Positions 11,331 through 23,835 of a stretch of 64,000 nucleotides of DNA are shown in pieces. The stretch's first letter is position 1, and every line of letters begins with the position of its first letter. This stretch comes from Liolophura sinensis (taxonomy: Eukaryota > Mollusca > Polyplacophora > Chitonida > Chitonidae). The notes beneath the pieces were generated by a model. It was given only the letters and a program-made list of their open reading frames with translations. It had not been told where the DNA came from and searched no databases. The stretch lies in contig NC_088301.1 in assembly GCF_032854445.1 (NCBI RefSeq), forward strand, positions 19,711,808 through 19,775,807, written 5' to 3'. The translations under genes were made by a program, and so were the position numbers.

Positions 11331-12320
11331 TTAATTAGGGTAATCTGATTTTACATGTATATCATTGTAGTGAAATCACATCAGATACATGATGCATTCA
11401 CCAGCATCCTGAGCAGGTTCTTTCAATCCAAAAAAATCTTTTCCAAAAGTGGAAAAAGACTTGTTTAATGGTAGAGTATATTGGCAATATCATTTTCCAG
11501 ATGAAAAAAAAAAAAAACAAAAAAAATTATCCGAGAACTGTAAAGAAAACATAAATTATCTGCCGTGTTTTCAGTTGGATTTCACCTAACAGAGCTAATG
11601 GTTTTTGCTATTAATATCCTTCACTAACGATGGCTACATGCTGACTGAGAACGGAACGTAGACATTTAATCTACCCATATCTCTGTGGTAAAGCCAGCTA
11701 GACGATACGCTTCAAACATCTATCTTTTGTCCAAAAAAAAAATTCTAGCAAGAAAATTGGCAGAAAGGAATGATAAGTACTGGAACACGGAGGAGATTTA
11801 ATTCGAAAACTGAGCAGGAATTGAATTTTCTAGGTGATTCAGGGGTCAAACAATTAGGCTGTAGAAGATTTTAATGGTTTCCAAGCTAGCTCGTCAGTGG
11901 AGGGACTTTACCTCTCCTTACAGCTCTTCTACAGATAATGTGACTTAATTTCTGCTCTGACGTAGGTACTCACCAAAGCAGCAAAGATAAAGGTAGCCCC
12001 TGCCAAAAAACTATTGATATATACGGCCCACAGTGGAAAATTTATGACCTTGCTGAGAGCTAGTAAGGATGAGGTATCTCACTGCAGACTACTCCCAGTT
12101 ATTTGTCTGAGATCCCCAATTCTTTGTGCAAGTATACATGCTCTTCACCAGAGAGCCTGCCAGGGTCTTTTCATTTTGTCATGTAAAACCGTAAAAACAT
12201 ATAGAATCAGCAGTGCAGTGTAGACTGAATTGAAATACTGTTCACTACTGACACCAGTCCTTCACTATCAAAAGGCATATTACATGTAAAGTTACAAATG
12301 TCGTAGCGTGGGATCCTTTG
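11331..12320. other. Unique AT-rich sequence
   Basis: A-rich runs (about 11503-11526) and no recognised gene or repeat. Confidence 0.4.
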
Positions 12321-12540
12321 TACCCTAATTCCTCAAACTGTTTGAACATGAAACAGCCATTTTCAGTGCCATTCACGCATATTTTTAATTTGATTTTTTG
12401 AGACAAAACTACATTGGTTGGATTGGCCAGTTTCAGGGCTTCACAAAAACTATAATTTTATCAATGAATCCAGTAAAATGCTCTGAGAATAGGCTTGAAT
12501 AAACACCTTGCAAACACGTGAAAAGGTTGAAGAATTCTTA
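12321..12540 (+). mobile_element. MITE-like element, family A, copy 1
   Basis: About 220 bases. The left end reads 'taccctaattcctcaaac' and the right end, read as its complement, 'taagaattcttcaacctt'; together these form imperfect terminal inverted repeats. The interior ('ttttaatttgattttttgag', 'ggcttcacaaaaactata', 'gcttgaataaacacc') recurs in four other copies. No coding capacity, so mobilisation in trans by a transposase is inferred. Confidence 0.75.
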
Positions 12541-13925
12541 ATACAGTCATATGAAGTCTATTACCATAGTTTTGCAAAACAACTACAACACATTATTAGT
12601 TGCTAGGGCTACTATTATGTACAAATGTTTTAGCTTCCTCACGCTCTTCACATTAATTAACTAGTACACCTCATATTGTAAGTGCACTGCAAATACATCC
12701 TTCAGTAGCACACTTTATCAGTTCCAGGTTTTTCTCCACCTTATGTCCCTTGATCCTCTATTGAGCTGTACTAAAAGTGTACAGTACTTGCGATCTATTT
12801 GAGGTGAACCATTGAGGTGTAGCGTATATATGATTTAAAGTGTCTCAAGTATACCTGCCATCATAATAGGAATGTTTTGTGTTCGAACTCTTCTATCGGT
12901 AAAGGTAAAAAAAGTCCTACTTTATCATGTGACCCGTCAAAAATGATGGGCAACTATATTGCAGGATCACATTTACTACAACACTGATGTCTGAAAAAAA
13001 AGTTTCCCAAAAAGTAATTTAGGGTAGATAAACAAAAGAGAAAATGGAGAAGCTTAATGTTTGTAAACTTGAGAAGTTCCCCAAGGAGAAAGTTGTCATT
13101 TGTGCCTCTGCTACATGGTGAGACAAGTGATCAGTAATTTACAATGTGTGCAAAGGTTGCATTTTTCACAATTCTCATGATACAGAAGGACTGTTTTTAC
13201 TTCTAATGACAAAAGAGTTTGAGCTCGAAACTCCCCTTAGCATAATTATATTAAGGTACAAGACTTGATCCAAACTGCTTTATGCAAAGCAAAAGCAAGC
13301 GAGTCAGAGGGTTTGACAAACCCCATGCTCAGAAATCTTGAAACTCCTGGCCACGTCCGGTAACAACTCGCTTGTTTTTTTGTATAAATCAGTTGAGATT
13401 AAGTCTTATACCTTATACAATTATAAATGAACCAGATTTACTGCATTTTTATAATTCCACCAATGTGGTCTGTATTTCAAAACACTGTACAACAGAAAGT
13501 TCTTCAGTATCTTGCCAAAAGTTGGTGGTTCACACAACCTCGGAGCACTTCAGCCAAGAGAGCTGACTGTCAACTACATGAAAAAAGCTTGTGAATTGCA
13601 TTAAAAAACAATCAAAGAAATAAACAAATGGAAACTATAGCTGTTTCTACATAACTGATCTACATGCTTACTGCTTATTTCTTTATTTCATTGTTGTTTT
13701 GTGCCATATTCCAGAATAACCATACAATTTCGTGGTTGACGGAAACCAACAACTTTTAAATGGCAATTAAATTAAAGGTCAACTTTCTCGCATGTGACTT
13801 AATACCAGTGTGTGGAGACGAATGGAAGGCAATTAAGTGGTCTCCATGGAATTTTTATGACCCTATACACCACATGAATCAAAGCACGGTCATTAACTTA
13901 TAATGCCACTTGAAGATCCAGAGGT
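12541..13925. other. Unique AT-rich sequence
   Basis: No gene supported. A short stretch around 13695-13750 (gtgccatattccagaataa) may be a decayed SINE-1 fragment. Confidence 0.4.
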
Positions 13926-14082
13926 AAGTGGGAAGGTCTGTCAGCAACCTGCGGATGGTTGTAGGTTTCCCCGGAGCTCTGCCCGGATTCCTCCCACCAC
14001 AATGCTGGCCGCTGTCCTATAAGTGAAATATTCTTGAGTACAGCGTGAACACCAAATCAAATAAATAAATCAAATAAATAAA
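13926..14082 (+). mobile_element. SINE-1, 5'-truncated copy
   Basis: It starts at 'gtgggaaggtctgtcagcaa', runs through the conserved 'gtgaaatattcttgagta' and ends in a duplicated 'caaataaataaa' tail. It lies 145 bases from an oppositely oriented copy at 14228, making a head-out inverted SINE pair. Confidence 0.85.
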
Positions 14083-14227
14083 GATCCAGCCAGAAATAAG
14101 AGCAGGTTATTTCAATCCATAAAATTCTCCACTAGGGACCCCCGAATGTTTCAGTGTGACTTAGCGATTTAAAAAACACCTTTAAAGCACTCAGAAAACA
14201 ACCTACTAAACTATGGCTATTATTTTG

Positions 14228-14456
14228 ATTAGCGTGTTATGCTCAGTATACTCAAGAATATTTCACTTATACGACGGCAGCCAACATTAAGTCGTGGGAT
14301 GAGAAACACACGGCTATCAGCATGTTCCAGGGAGTCCTTCCCACATACAGCCGGAGAGGAATTAAGCGGGCACAAATTGGACTTGAACTCACTATAATCG
14401 CATTCATAAGAGTCTCCTGAGTTCAGCATGCTAGCACCATGGCCCTTGAGGCCCCA
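14228..14456 (-). mobile_element. SINE-1, near full-length but diverged
   Basis: The plus strand shows 'actcaagaatatttcactta', a diverged middle, then 'agccggagagg', the B-box complement 'ggacttgaactc' and a degenerate tRNA-like head ending near 'ccatggcccttgaggcc'. Confidence 0.8.
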
Positions 14457-15439
14457 ACAATAATCTATAAAATTCTTAATATTCATATAAATTTTCGAAA
14501 ACAGTTTCATCTCCACATAACTCTTACTGCCATCTTATAAATGAATAATTAAACAATTAACCATCTAATAAATGGATAAATAATTAAATTCTAAATCAAA
14601 CCAACATTTAAATTCCAGGTTAAAGACTACTCAAAAGTATGTGCCCCTCAAGCGACCGTAACACAGGGTTCATTTGAGTGACAATTTTCCCTTCATTGCT
14701 AAATTAACCTGTAGAACTGGCACAACATCTTTCTCTAGGACAAATCCACCCTATTCTCTAGAAAGCTGGTAATGATCAACCATTAACACGTGTGACATAA
14801 GGCCTTATCAGTCCGCACTTCCAGTTGCAGAGTAAAGCATCCATTAATCCCCACAGTGGTCTACAGAACGTTACATTAATTAGCCAAATGAGGCGTTTGT
14901 CGAGATTCAATTGGTAAATTCTCTTGACAAGCTATATAGCGTCTTGAGGGTGCCGTTTGGGACAAAGGTCGGTGGTTGGTCAGCTCCTGACCACTCAATC
15001 TGTCAAGAGTTGCAGGGATGGTACACTGAGGTCAGATAAGCTGACCACAAGCACTGGTCAATGTGCAAAAACCACACGGGAGTCTAATCTTTCCATCATC
15101 TTGATGAGGAAATTGTGAAGACACAGTGAGCTGCAAAACCAGCAAGTAGGCTAATTAATCAGCTCCTATTAAGAGTGTGTTGCATTATGGATATGTTATC
15201 CAGACAAATCAAGTAATACTCTGTCGATACACTGCACCAGGAAAACACACATAAATACTGAACAATTATCATTCTGGGTACTCAATCTATTGAATAAAAT
15301 AAATGAAAAAAAGAAAAACAAAATTAACAAGGTTGCTGAACCAAAAAAAAACAAAAAAAAAAACAAACTAATCACAAAATTAACATCACTGCATATTTAT
15401 ATATATGCCTATTTCTGGTTGACTCATATCAGTATAATA
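14457..15439. other. Unique sequence, less AT-rich at 14640-15200
   Basis: No gene found. The 14640-15200 part has little obvious repeat content and mixed composition. The A-rich stretch 15296-15368 is low complexity. Confidence 0.4.
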
Positions 15440-15615
15440 CAGTAAGGCATCTCAGTGAAGCAGCACTAGATAAAAAGAGCGGTGGAAATCCGTCCTGTGA
15501 CAAGGAGGCACATTACATCCATTATAAGGATTCCTTTGTCGTCATTTGACTGAAAAATGGTTAAGTATGATGTTAAACCCCAAGCAGTCACTCACTAACT
15601 CACTCACTCATCAAA
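15440..15615 (+). mobile_element. SINE-2 (CACT-tailed), 3' part
   Basis: It contains 'gaagcagcactagataaaaa', 'gtcctgtgacaaggaggcac' and 'gttaaaccccaagcagtcac', and ends in repeated CACT/CACTAACT. The first blocks also occur in the complementary-strand copies at 27.8 and 34.3 kb, so all belong to one family. The tRNA-like head is missing here. Confidence 0.7.
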
Positions 15616-15900
15616 ATTGATTCAGCATCATAGGCTCTGCTGCAATCACATTTCTGTGAAAAGATCAGTTCCCTATTTACTGTAAAAACATTTCTTTCAA
15701 GCCAGTAAAACGTGAATATTATATGATTCTTAATTCAGATTTGATGAGAAATTGTGTATTAAACGTGGCTGCACCAAGGGCTGAATATTTTTAAATAATC
15801 CTTAAATATGCCTTAATATTTTGCAACATTATCGGTCAAATGTATCTTACTGACACATTTATATATTTTATTTAATTGGGGGTTTTATTCAATGTCGTTT
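15616..15900. other. AT-rich spacer
   Basis: No feature recognised. Confidence 0.4.
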
Positions 15901-16333
15901 TATGCCACACAATCCTGCCTTTGTGCATTTTAATTATGCCTGGTGAAAAGGCATACGTTTTTTCCATGCCTCAATCTGTCTGGGCCATGCCTGTGTTGGA
16001 GCATATGCTACTCTATGCCACACAATCATGCCTTTGTTTGTTTTAATTATGCCTGGTGAAAAGGCATACGTTTTTTCCATGCCTCAATCAGTCTGGGCCA
16101 TGCCTGTGTTGGAGCATATGCTACTCTATGCCACACAATCATGCCTTTGTTTGTTTTAATTATGCCTGGTGAAAAGGCATACGTTTTTTCCATGCCTCAA
16201 TCAGTCTGGGCCATGCCTGTGTTGGAGCATATGCTACTCTATGCCACACAATCATGCCTTTGTTTGTTTTAATTATGCCTGGTGAAAAGGTATACGTTTT
16301 TTCCATGCCTCAATTGTGTTGGAGCATATGCTA
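15901..16333. repeat. 113-bp tandem repeat, 3.8 copies
   Basis: Units begin 'tatgccacacaatc' at exactly 15901, 16014, 16127 and 16240. Units 2 and 3 appear identical along their whole length, unit 1 differs at a few bases, and unit 4 carries an internal deletion of about 20 bases. Each unit contains several ATGCC words and a short TATGCC...GGCATA inverted pair. The near identity points to recent expansion or gene conversion. Confidence 0.95.
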
Positions 16334-17749
16334 ACAGATGCTACAACTGCATTTAATCATTTTACCACAATATTAGTAATGTTGACCTAAGAGTGCATAA
16401 GAGTATATGTTAATCTTATTAAGTACAAGACAATCAATCAAAGTGAGAATGCAATTTTGAGAATGCATGAAGACTGCATGGTGTGACAATACCAGTGTAT
16501 CAGTGTAGAATATTCCATGCTATTTTTAAACTTATGACCAACTTTTAAACAGAACCATGACTTAAATGCCAAAACTGTGTGACAATCACAGATGTTCTGT
16601 GACACGTACAGTCTTTACGCAAAATCTGGTGAGTCGTCATCTCGATCCACCTCGTCAAAGTTCAGTGAAAGCCTTCCTGAGAATCATGTCAGGAAACAAT
16701 GACACAGAGCTCACGTTCTGTGGAAAGTTGCACGTTTAGTCAACCTCAGGTAAATCAACCAATCAATACGTAGAATGTGGACCTTAACGAACATGACTAC
16801 CACAATGGTGTTGTTAACCAATACTAGCAAATCACATACACATGATTATGTACTGTAGACAATCGGGGCTGTTTAATCAAGAGCTAAACTGGGAGGCTGT
16901 CTACATCTGCGAGCGCTAATGGTTGTTGGAGAGGTAGGGTTTGTGGCACGATCTTGCAGCTGTATATCATAATCTCTTAGTTGCCTAAAATATAAATAAT
17001 ACCTGGTTATATTAACTGTGACATCCGGCAGTCCCAGCCTATCACTTTCACCTCATTACATTATGTTTTGTAGGCAGGGTCCCATAGCTCATCCTCGAGG
17101 TTTATCGATCTTTAATAGTGCAGAGCTGATATTTTTTAATCAATGGTTACTCATGGTATTTGCAAGCTTTCCCCTATCAACTGGCATTATATTCTTGAGA
17201 ATAATTGTGAGAAGCCGTATAGCCCAATACAATTTCTGCAGCTGATCACTCGTCACGGTCTGGCAAATAAAAAACAAAACAAAAAAAAACAACAAAAAAC
17301 ACTCACCTGAAAAAAAAAAACCAAAATGCAAATCAAAGTTTCCAGCAATAATTTTATGGGTTAGAAAAAGTTGTTGCCTGGCAGTAGCTTTTACTCTTAG
17401 CATATTAAAGCTTAACACTGAAATTCTTTGAATCGTTTATTCATATGATTTATTAAATATTTCTTTTCCCCTGTGTCCTCAACAAAATGTCTCTGTCATG
17501 ATGGCAGCCAGGTTTATGAATGAATTTATTTGTTTATTTTCATCTCATTGGTAATTATGGTAATATTCACAGGCCTGTTTCACAACAGCATCATACTTGA
17601 ACATGTCTATGGGTGAAGGAAACCGGAGTGCCTGTATACACGGATCGAAAACTTGACACTGAAGTCAATGCTAGATGCCTTGAGGACCCCTGGCAGGAAC
17701 ATGAGCATCATCCCATTCTCCTGAAGCCTGATAAAAAGAGACTGTCTAC
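16334..17749. other. Unique sequence with A-rich patch
   Basis: No supported gene. 17267-17323 is A-rich low-complexity sequence. Confidence 0.4.
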
Positions 17750-17757
17750 TAATTTAT

Positions 17758-18022
17758 TTATGTGATTGGTGTTTTACGCCGTACTCAAGAATATTTCATT
17801 TCTACAATGGCGGCCAGCATTATGGTGGGTGGAAACCGGGCAGACCCTGGGCGAAACCCGTAACCATCCGCAGGTTGCTGCAAGACCTTCCCACGTACCA
17901 CTGAAGAAAAAGCCAGCATGAGCTGGATTTGAACTCACAGTGACCGCATTGGTGAGAGGCTCCTGTGTCAATACACTGCACTGGCGCGCTAGCTAAATGA
18001 GCCATGGACGCTCCCGGCCTAA
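17758..18022 (-). mobile_element. SINE-1, full length with likely target-site duplication
   Basis: On the plus strand: tail, 'gtgttttacgccgtactc', body, B-box complement 'ggatttgaactc', and a tRNA-like head complement 'gcgcgctagctaaatgagcc'. Matching 'taatttat' at 17750-17757 and 18023-18030 is a plausible 8-base target-site duplication. Confidence 0.85.
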
Positions 18023-18159
18023 TAATTTATGTCTTCAGACAGATTTCAACACACAACCTCACTGGTCAAAGGCTTACAATATCTACTGCGAAAATGAAGC
18101 CAATGAATCTAAAAAGTCCTGTAAAAAGCTGTAAAAATCGAAGGAAAAGAAACTATAAA

Positions 18160-18188
18160 AATATATATATATATATATATATATATAA
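18160..18188. repeat. (AT)n microsatellite
   Basis: About 13 AT dinucleotides in a row. Confidence 0.9.
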
Positions 18189-18867
18189 AGCATCAACAAG
18201 CTGAATTTGTTTCCTAGCTGATGTAGATGCATGGAAGCCTGTTATTCAACTTTTTGATGCGTGAGGACAAACAATCTTATCAGTGAATGTTTGTGTACAT
18301 GCCTTTATAAATGTCTCGCCATTTGTCAGAGGTACCCCTCTAACCCTGAAAATCAACCCACAATAGACGCAAACAGTCAGATTGCTTCACAGACTTAATA
18401 ATCTTCTTGCAAATCTTCCAGTGGTATTTTTAACCTCGATATTTACATAGATTGCAATATTTTCAGAAGTCTTCTCAGATGTTTGCACGTTTCCATTCAC
18501 ATTCTCTAATGTCACACAGGTAATCAAATTCTAACACCCCCGGTACCTGTCTCAATTAAGTCATGGATACAGTGAGCCCTTCAGAATGAACCAATTTGAG
18601 ATATTCGCAATGGCAGCAACACATATTCTTCCACCTTTTCAATCGCCTCTGAGGGACCCATATTTTGAAGCGCTTTTTTGTTGTTAAAAAGGTTGAAGAT
18701 TGTCTGCCCATCTGTCTGATCTGTAAGCGATCAACACAACAATCATTATTCACAAATATAAATGATTACGGCATGAAGAGCAGTGGAAAACCTAAAGCAG
18801 CCAGAACAGTGTAATAGATGGTAAACAGTCACATCTAACTAGTGAAATCTGGCCACTTGTTAAGCAA
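18189..18867. other. Unique AT-rich sequence
   Basis: No feature recognised. Confidence 0.4.
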
Positions 18868-18945
18868 ACTTGGGATGGACTTGAACGCATAAGGATCGCG
18901 CTGGTGAGAGACTCCTGGATCATTGCGCTGCAGTGGCACACAACA
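18868..18945 (-). mobile_element. SINE-1 head fragment
   Basis: 'ggatggacttgaacgcataa', 'ggtgagagactcctggatca' and 'ttgcgctgcagtggc' match the complement of the SINE-1 tRNA-like head; body and tail are absent. Confidence 0.7.
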
Positions 18946-19920
18946 ACCACAGACGTCATAGAGGTTCGCAGAAGTCAGGAAAGCTAGCAAGCACCTTGGC
19001 CACTCTACAGTTGTCCCTCTCCTCCCTCTCCCCCCCCCCCCCCTGCAACCCATCAACTTCATGCTTTGATGCTCAGCCAATATGATGATTTTACACACAT
19101 GGCCTCTCTCCAAACCCTACATATGTGGACTAATACAGTTAATACAGTTTGTCTCCTACTGAAAATCCAGAGGGCCAGTCATGTTTGCCATTAAAAGTCA
19201 AATAATCTTCAGTGGTCAAACAGGAAATCGGATTTGAGTAAAGGAAACTACATGTGATCAAGTGACCACTGAGTCTGAACGGGCGAACCTTTAACTTGGA
19301 GATGTCATCACTCCTGGTGTAGACCTCGGACAATCAAGCTTTCGGCCGCAAGCAGAAATCAATACAATCTACCAAATCCCAAGGCATGCTTCACTAATCG
19401 AAGCCAAACAACCTTGTGCATTGCTCTTAATGTTTATAACAACTATGGAGAATGATTCTGAAATCCAAGGCACAGTGCGGACTCATGCCTACAGACATGT
19501 CAAACAGAGGCTGGCAGAGCACTGGGCAATGTAGCAGACAAGTTTTTCACACTTACATAATTAAATTATCTCGACAAATGCTGAATTTGCCACAGAATTA
19601 ACCCAAAGGATTAACAATTATCTGTCAATAAGCCAGCTCTCAATAACAGAGCTCCAAATAATATGCATGTAAATCGATCAATCTGAATGACATCCAATAG
19701 AAGATGTAATATATACAAAGAGAAAGATGTAGAATTGTAAACTATTTTTTAAAAAATGATCACCACATATTCTGTACACATTACCAGACAGAGTTAGAGA
19801 TTAACTACATCATGTGTACAAAAACACACTGTACAAAAAACAGAGGGAAAGATTTGCACAGAGATTAAAACATAAGCTTGAATTTGTTCAAAAGTATTAT
19901 ATGTTTTGATCAGCTTACTG
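18946..19920. other. Unique sequence with C14 tract
   Basis: A C run at 19030-19043 follows a CT-rich stretch; otherwise no gene or repeat recognised. Confidence 0.4.
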
Positions 19921-20110
19921 TAATTCTTCAGCGTTTTCACATGTTTGCAAGCATGGTGTTCTTTTAAGCAAATTCTGAAGGCATTACTCTGTGTTGATTG
20001 ATAAAATTAAAAAATTATACTGTTTGTGAAGACCTAAAATTGGTCAATCTAATCAATGTAATTTTAATTCTTTCCATACTCAAATTAAAAGTATTTCATT
20101 GAAGTTTTAG
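19921..20110 (-). mobile_element. MITE-like element, family A, copy 2 (inverted)
   Basis: It reads as the complement of the other copies: 'taattcttcagcgttttcac', then 'gataaaattaaaaaattat', 'gtttgtgaagacct' and 'caatctaatcaatgtaattt'. The far end is lost. Confidence 0.65.
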
Positions 20111-22380
20111 TACTCATCAGGATTGTGCTCGACAATAAATTACTTATACGGCAGAATTCTCCTTATAGGGTACGCATTGCTCTCTGCCTTTCGCTTTACA
20201 TAACTGTCACCAATGGCAAATTGTGCACAGAAATCTTGAACAATGCCGAGGTCGCTGGGATTAGGGTGATAGCCCAGGAAGTCATGTCAAAAAACACAAA
20301 CAACCCATCTCAACCTCTGTCTCTAACAATACTTTATACACATGCATTCTCTTTATCTAGAGTATGTATTACATGATTCCACACAAAAACTGAAACAATA
20401 TTATTGACGAATGCTGATTAAAAAGTTCCGTGGAAGAAGACAAGTGATGAGGCTAAGCCTAAACAAACCTACGTACGTTTCACAGGCTCCAAAGGTCAAG
20501 CTTCTATAATGGTGGCAGTGATGTTAAGTGTAAGGTAGAGAGGGACGCATGCTCTGTAAGGAGTATGACAGGACAGAGGCCAGGTTTATGGGTAGATGAA
20601 ACGAAGCACTCTCATTGCTTGTGGGACCTTGATGACAAAAAGCCATCGTTGACAACATCTGTGTGGCCATTTGTGCCACCCCAGTTTCCTCGCTCGACAC
20701 ATAGAACTGACCAGGTAAATCTGATCAAAAGTTTGGGCACGCCATATTAATGGAAGACGAGTTGTCTTAACTGAACGTAAGACTGCATGCAAAAATGGCC
20801 AATTTACAAGTGTCACTGTCCATTTACCACAAGGCACCCAAGGGAAAAGTCACACGAGAGCTCTGAGAGGTAGACAGGAACACCAGTTATCATGGTTTAT
20901 TGGTTCCTTAACAGGGAAGAAAACTTAAATCATATGCAAAAGCGTGAAAACTTCACAAATACAACCACATTTGTGCCTAACTTTTTGCACTCTTTCATCT
21001 AAACTTAATTCATGTAATTTTTATGTTTTCTCTGCATTTAAAACAAACTGTGAAAAGAAATCAGGTCCTTTTACCAGGTAATTAATATAAGTCTTACACT
21101 ATCAAAAAGGCTTCAATACATGTACTTTCACCAGTATCAAGGCCTGGCAAATTTTCACCAAAATAATAACAGCAGTTTCATATATGAAAAGATCTTAAAA
21201 TGCTACTTTTCATGCAAAGACTTGAGTTTTTCTGACAAGGTATTAATCATATGTACTTCACAAACAACTCATAAGTGGTGCAATAAGTCAGATGAGCCAA
21301 TGAGAATCAAGCAAAATGTGTTACATTAAAAATACTAAAATTTAGGTGAAATATAAAATATCAGAGTTTGAGTTCCATTTCAGACTGAGAATACTAATTA
21401 AAATTAGAAAAAAATAATCATTCATGTCTAGCTGTATAAGTCCTTCAGAGTTCAGTAATTTTACCTGAATGCATGAGTATTTCCGTGCAGCTCAAATTTT
21501 CACTTTTCATTTAACTTTTATTGCTCTAGCTATACAAACTATCAGAATAGCTTTATAACATAAAAATAAAATAAACAGTTGTGACTCAGAGGATTAAACA
21601 AAGCCAAATCAAATTACCAAACACAAATTTATAAACATCTAAAGATATTTCTTCAGGATAGGCACTACATAATCCAGGTTGTGCCAGAGAGAATTCTCAA
21701 GTTGTTTAGAGGGTATTATGACAGTTACTTCAGCATTGATTTGCGCTCTATTATGATCTGGCCCTGCACTAAATGGCTTTGCCTTGGGGGTTATAGCTCT
21801 GGATTAAGCAGTGCATGTACCGTCAGGACTGTAAGAGACCAGGCAGGTGAACGGTAAACGTCCACCACAATCACCTAACCGCCCCCAGCAAACACGCACC
21901 CTTCAGCTACTTCCAAATCTTCTTACCATTTATTAAGTGTTGAACTTGTCAAAGAATGCGATTATAGGAATGAATTGTGCCAATTCGATTAGCCTTGCTT
22001 CGGCTCCGGCCAAAAGGGATTCGCTTTAAGAAGGCAAGAGGCTTTTAGGCCCATGCAAACGTGGGGAAAACAAACCCTTCAAACATCATTACTCCGAGAT
22101 GAAATCGCTGGAATCAATACACACGTATAGTACTGACCATTAGTGGTATGCCCTGGCTGCATGGGCTCAGGCTGAAGCAGTTTGTGAGATATTAACCTAC
22201 TCATTACACAGTTGTAAATTTATGGCGTAGCAGATCGGCAAAATATCTGCTGTCAACCGCCTTCATGTTACCTGAGAGTTTCAGAGTATAGAGCAGCAAT
22301 TAACACTTGTTCCTCCCAAAAACATCCATTAATCAGCCAATCCTGCACACTTACATATCACATACAGTCGATCCAAACTG
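20111..22380. other. Unique sequence; mixed composition at 21.7-22.3 kb
   Basis: No gene recognised. 21730-22300 is less AT-rich, repeat-free and visibly different from the flanking AT-rich DNA. It could be conserved non-coding DNA, which cannot be tested here. Confidence 0.35.
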
Positions 22381-22525
22381 TTATACAATTCTGTGTTATA
22401 CACTTCTGTGTTATACAATTCTGTGTCATACACTTTTGTGTTATACAATTCTGTGTTATACAATTCTGTGTCATACACTTCTGTGTTATACAATTCTGTG
22501 TCATACACTTCTGTGTTATACACTT
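22381..22525. repeat. 15-bp tandem repeat, 9 copies plus remnant
   Basis: Nine exact-length units (ttatacaattctgtg and variants ending acttctgtg) run 22381-22515 with no insertion or deletion, then a degenerate tenth. Since 15 is divisible by three, frames through it stay open on both strands without implying coding. Confidence 0.95.
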
Positions 22526-22587
22526 CAAGACATTAATACTTATTGGATCAGATAAGTATCTGTACCTGGGAAAGGAATCAAGTGTAT

Positions 22588-22655
22588 TCCCAGGAAGCTG
22601 GGTATAGCCCGAGGGAAACCCATGACCATCTGTACATTGCTGACAGACCAATGAG
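22588..22655 (-). mobile_element. SINE-1 internal fragment
   Basis: 'gggtatagcccgagggaaac', 'catgaccatctgtacattgc' and 'tgacagacc' match the central SINE-1 body. Only the middle survives. Confidence 0.6.
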
Positions 22656-23054
22656 CCCAAAGACATATTCTTGTAAATTCTTGTAAATTAGGGGCTAACT
22701 ATAAATTGCCCAAAATTAACTGTTCTTAACTCCAATCCACGCAATTTGCAACCTTGATTTCTGTATAGAAGCCTTAACTTTCAGTGACTTTAAATTTAAC
22801 AAATTTCATTTATTTCACAGTCGATCTTAACATATAGCTATTAGCTGTGAACCGGGGCAAGTTTAGCTTTAAGTACTGTTTCAAATAAGTGGTGAATGGA
22901 ATCAAAAACAGAACAACTGTCAAAATGCCTGTGGTAGATGAAGGAAGAAATAATAGGAGGTGTATATGAGAAGATCACCCTGTATAAAAAGTTGGTCACA
23001 ATTTCAAAATGTGCCAGTGTAGCAGCAGATTGACTGATGAATTGATTAACTGGT

Positions 23055-23125
23055 ACGTTAATTGGTGTTCAATGCTGTGCTCAGGAATGTTTCACTTAAT
23101 ATATGACAGCATACAGGTAGGTTCA
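23055..23125 (-). mobile_element. SINE-1 3' fragment, diverged
   Basis: 'attggtgttcaatgctgtgc' followed by 'caggaatgtttcactta' is a decayed version of the SINE-1 3' domain. It directly precedes the 36-bp array at 23165. Confidence 0.6.
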
Positions 23126-23164
23126 TAGGCAGAAGAGACCGTAGTGCCCAGAGTAAAGTATAAC

Positions 23165-23589
23165 GAACCTTTGCCAGGTATACTGGATAACCTGTATAAT
23201 GAACATTTGCCAGGTATACTGGATAACCTGTATAACAAACCTTTGCCTGGTATACTGGATAACCTGTATAACAAACCTTTGCCATGTATACTGGATAACC
23301 TGTGTACTGAACCTTTGCCAGGTATACTGGAAAACCTGTATAATGAACCTTTGACAGGTATACTTGATAACCTGTATAATGAACCTTTGCCTGGTATACT
23401 GGATAACCTGTATAATAAACCTTTGCCAGGTATACTGGATAACCTGTGTAACGAACATTTGGCAGGCATACTGGATAACCTGTGTGACGAACATTTGGCA
23501 GGTATACTGGATAACCTGTATAACGAACCTTGGCCAGGTATACTGGATAACCTGTATAACGAACCTTTGCCAGGTATATTGGATAACCC
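23165..23589. repeat. 36-bp tandem repeat, 11.8 copies, no indels
   Basis: Units of 36 bases (gaacctttgccaggtatact, then ggataacctgtataac) start at 23165, 23201 and every 36 bases to 23561 without any length change; differences are point substitutions only. Several frames on both strands remain open: the plus strand reads PLPGILDNLYNE and the minus strand YTGYPVYLAKVR, repeated. No promoter, start or splice evidence suggests translation. Confidence 0.95.
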
Positions 23590-23644
23590 TTGACATAAAG
23601 AACCCGGCACATGTATAAATACATGTATAAGGAAGTTTTTAACT

Positions 23645-23835
23645 TACCCTAATTCCTCTACCTTTTCACATATGAAAGAGCAACCTTCAGTGCAATTTAT
23701 GCACATGTTTAATTTGAATTTGGAGAAAAAAAATGAATTTAGAAAAAGCACAATTTTATCAGTCAACAAAGAATAATGCCTGCAGGATATGCTTGAATAA
23801 ACACCTTGCAAACATGTGAAAAGGTTGAAGAATTA
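23645..23835 (+). mobile_element. MITE-like element, family A, copy 3
   Basis: The left end 'taattcctctaccttttcac' and the right end, read as its complement, 'taattcttcaaccttttcac' form the clearest inverted-repeat pair of the family, differing at about two of 20 positions. The interior matches the copies at 12321 and 53761 but is shorter. Confidence 0.8.

Noticed and set aside
17774-17971. Minus-strand frame as a small gene
   Set aside because: Wholly inside a full-length SINE-1. The same applies to frames at 1208-1411, 34448-34672, 55644-55901 and 57519-57704.
23144-23593. 149-codon plus-strand frame and several long minus-strand frames as genes
   Set aside because: All lie in the 36-bp array; a period divisible by three keeps many frames open at once, which argues for non-coding repeat.
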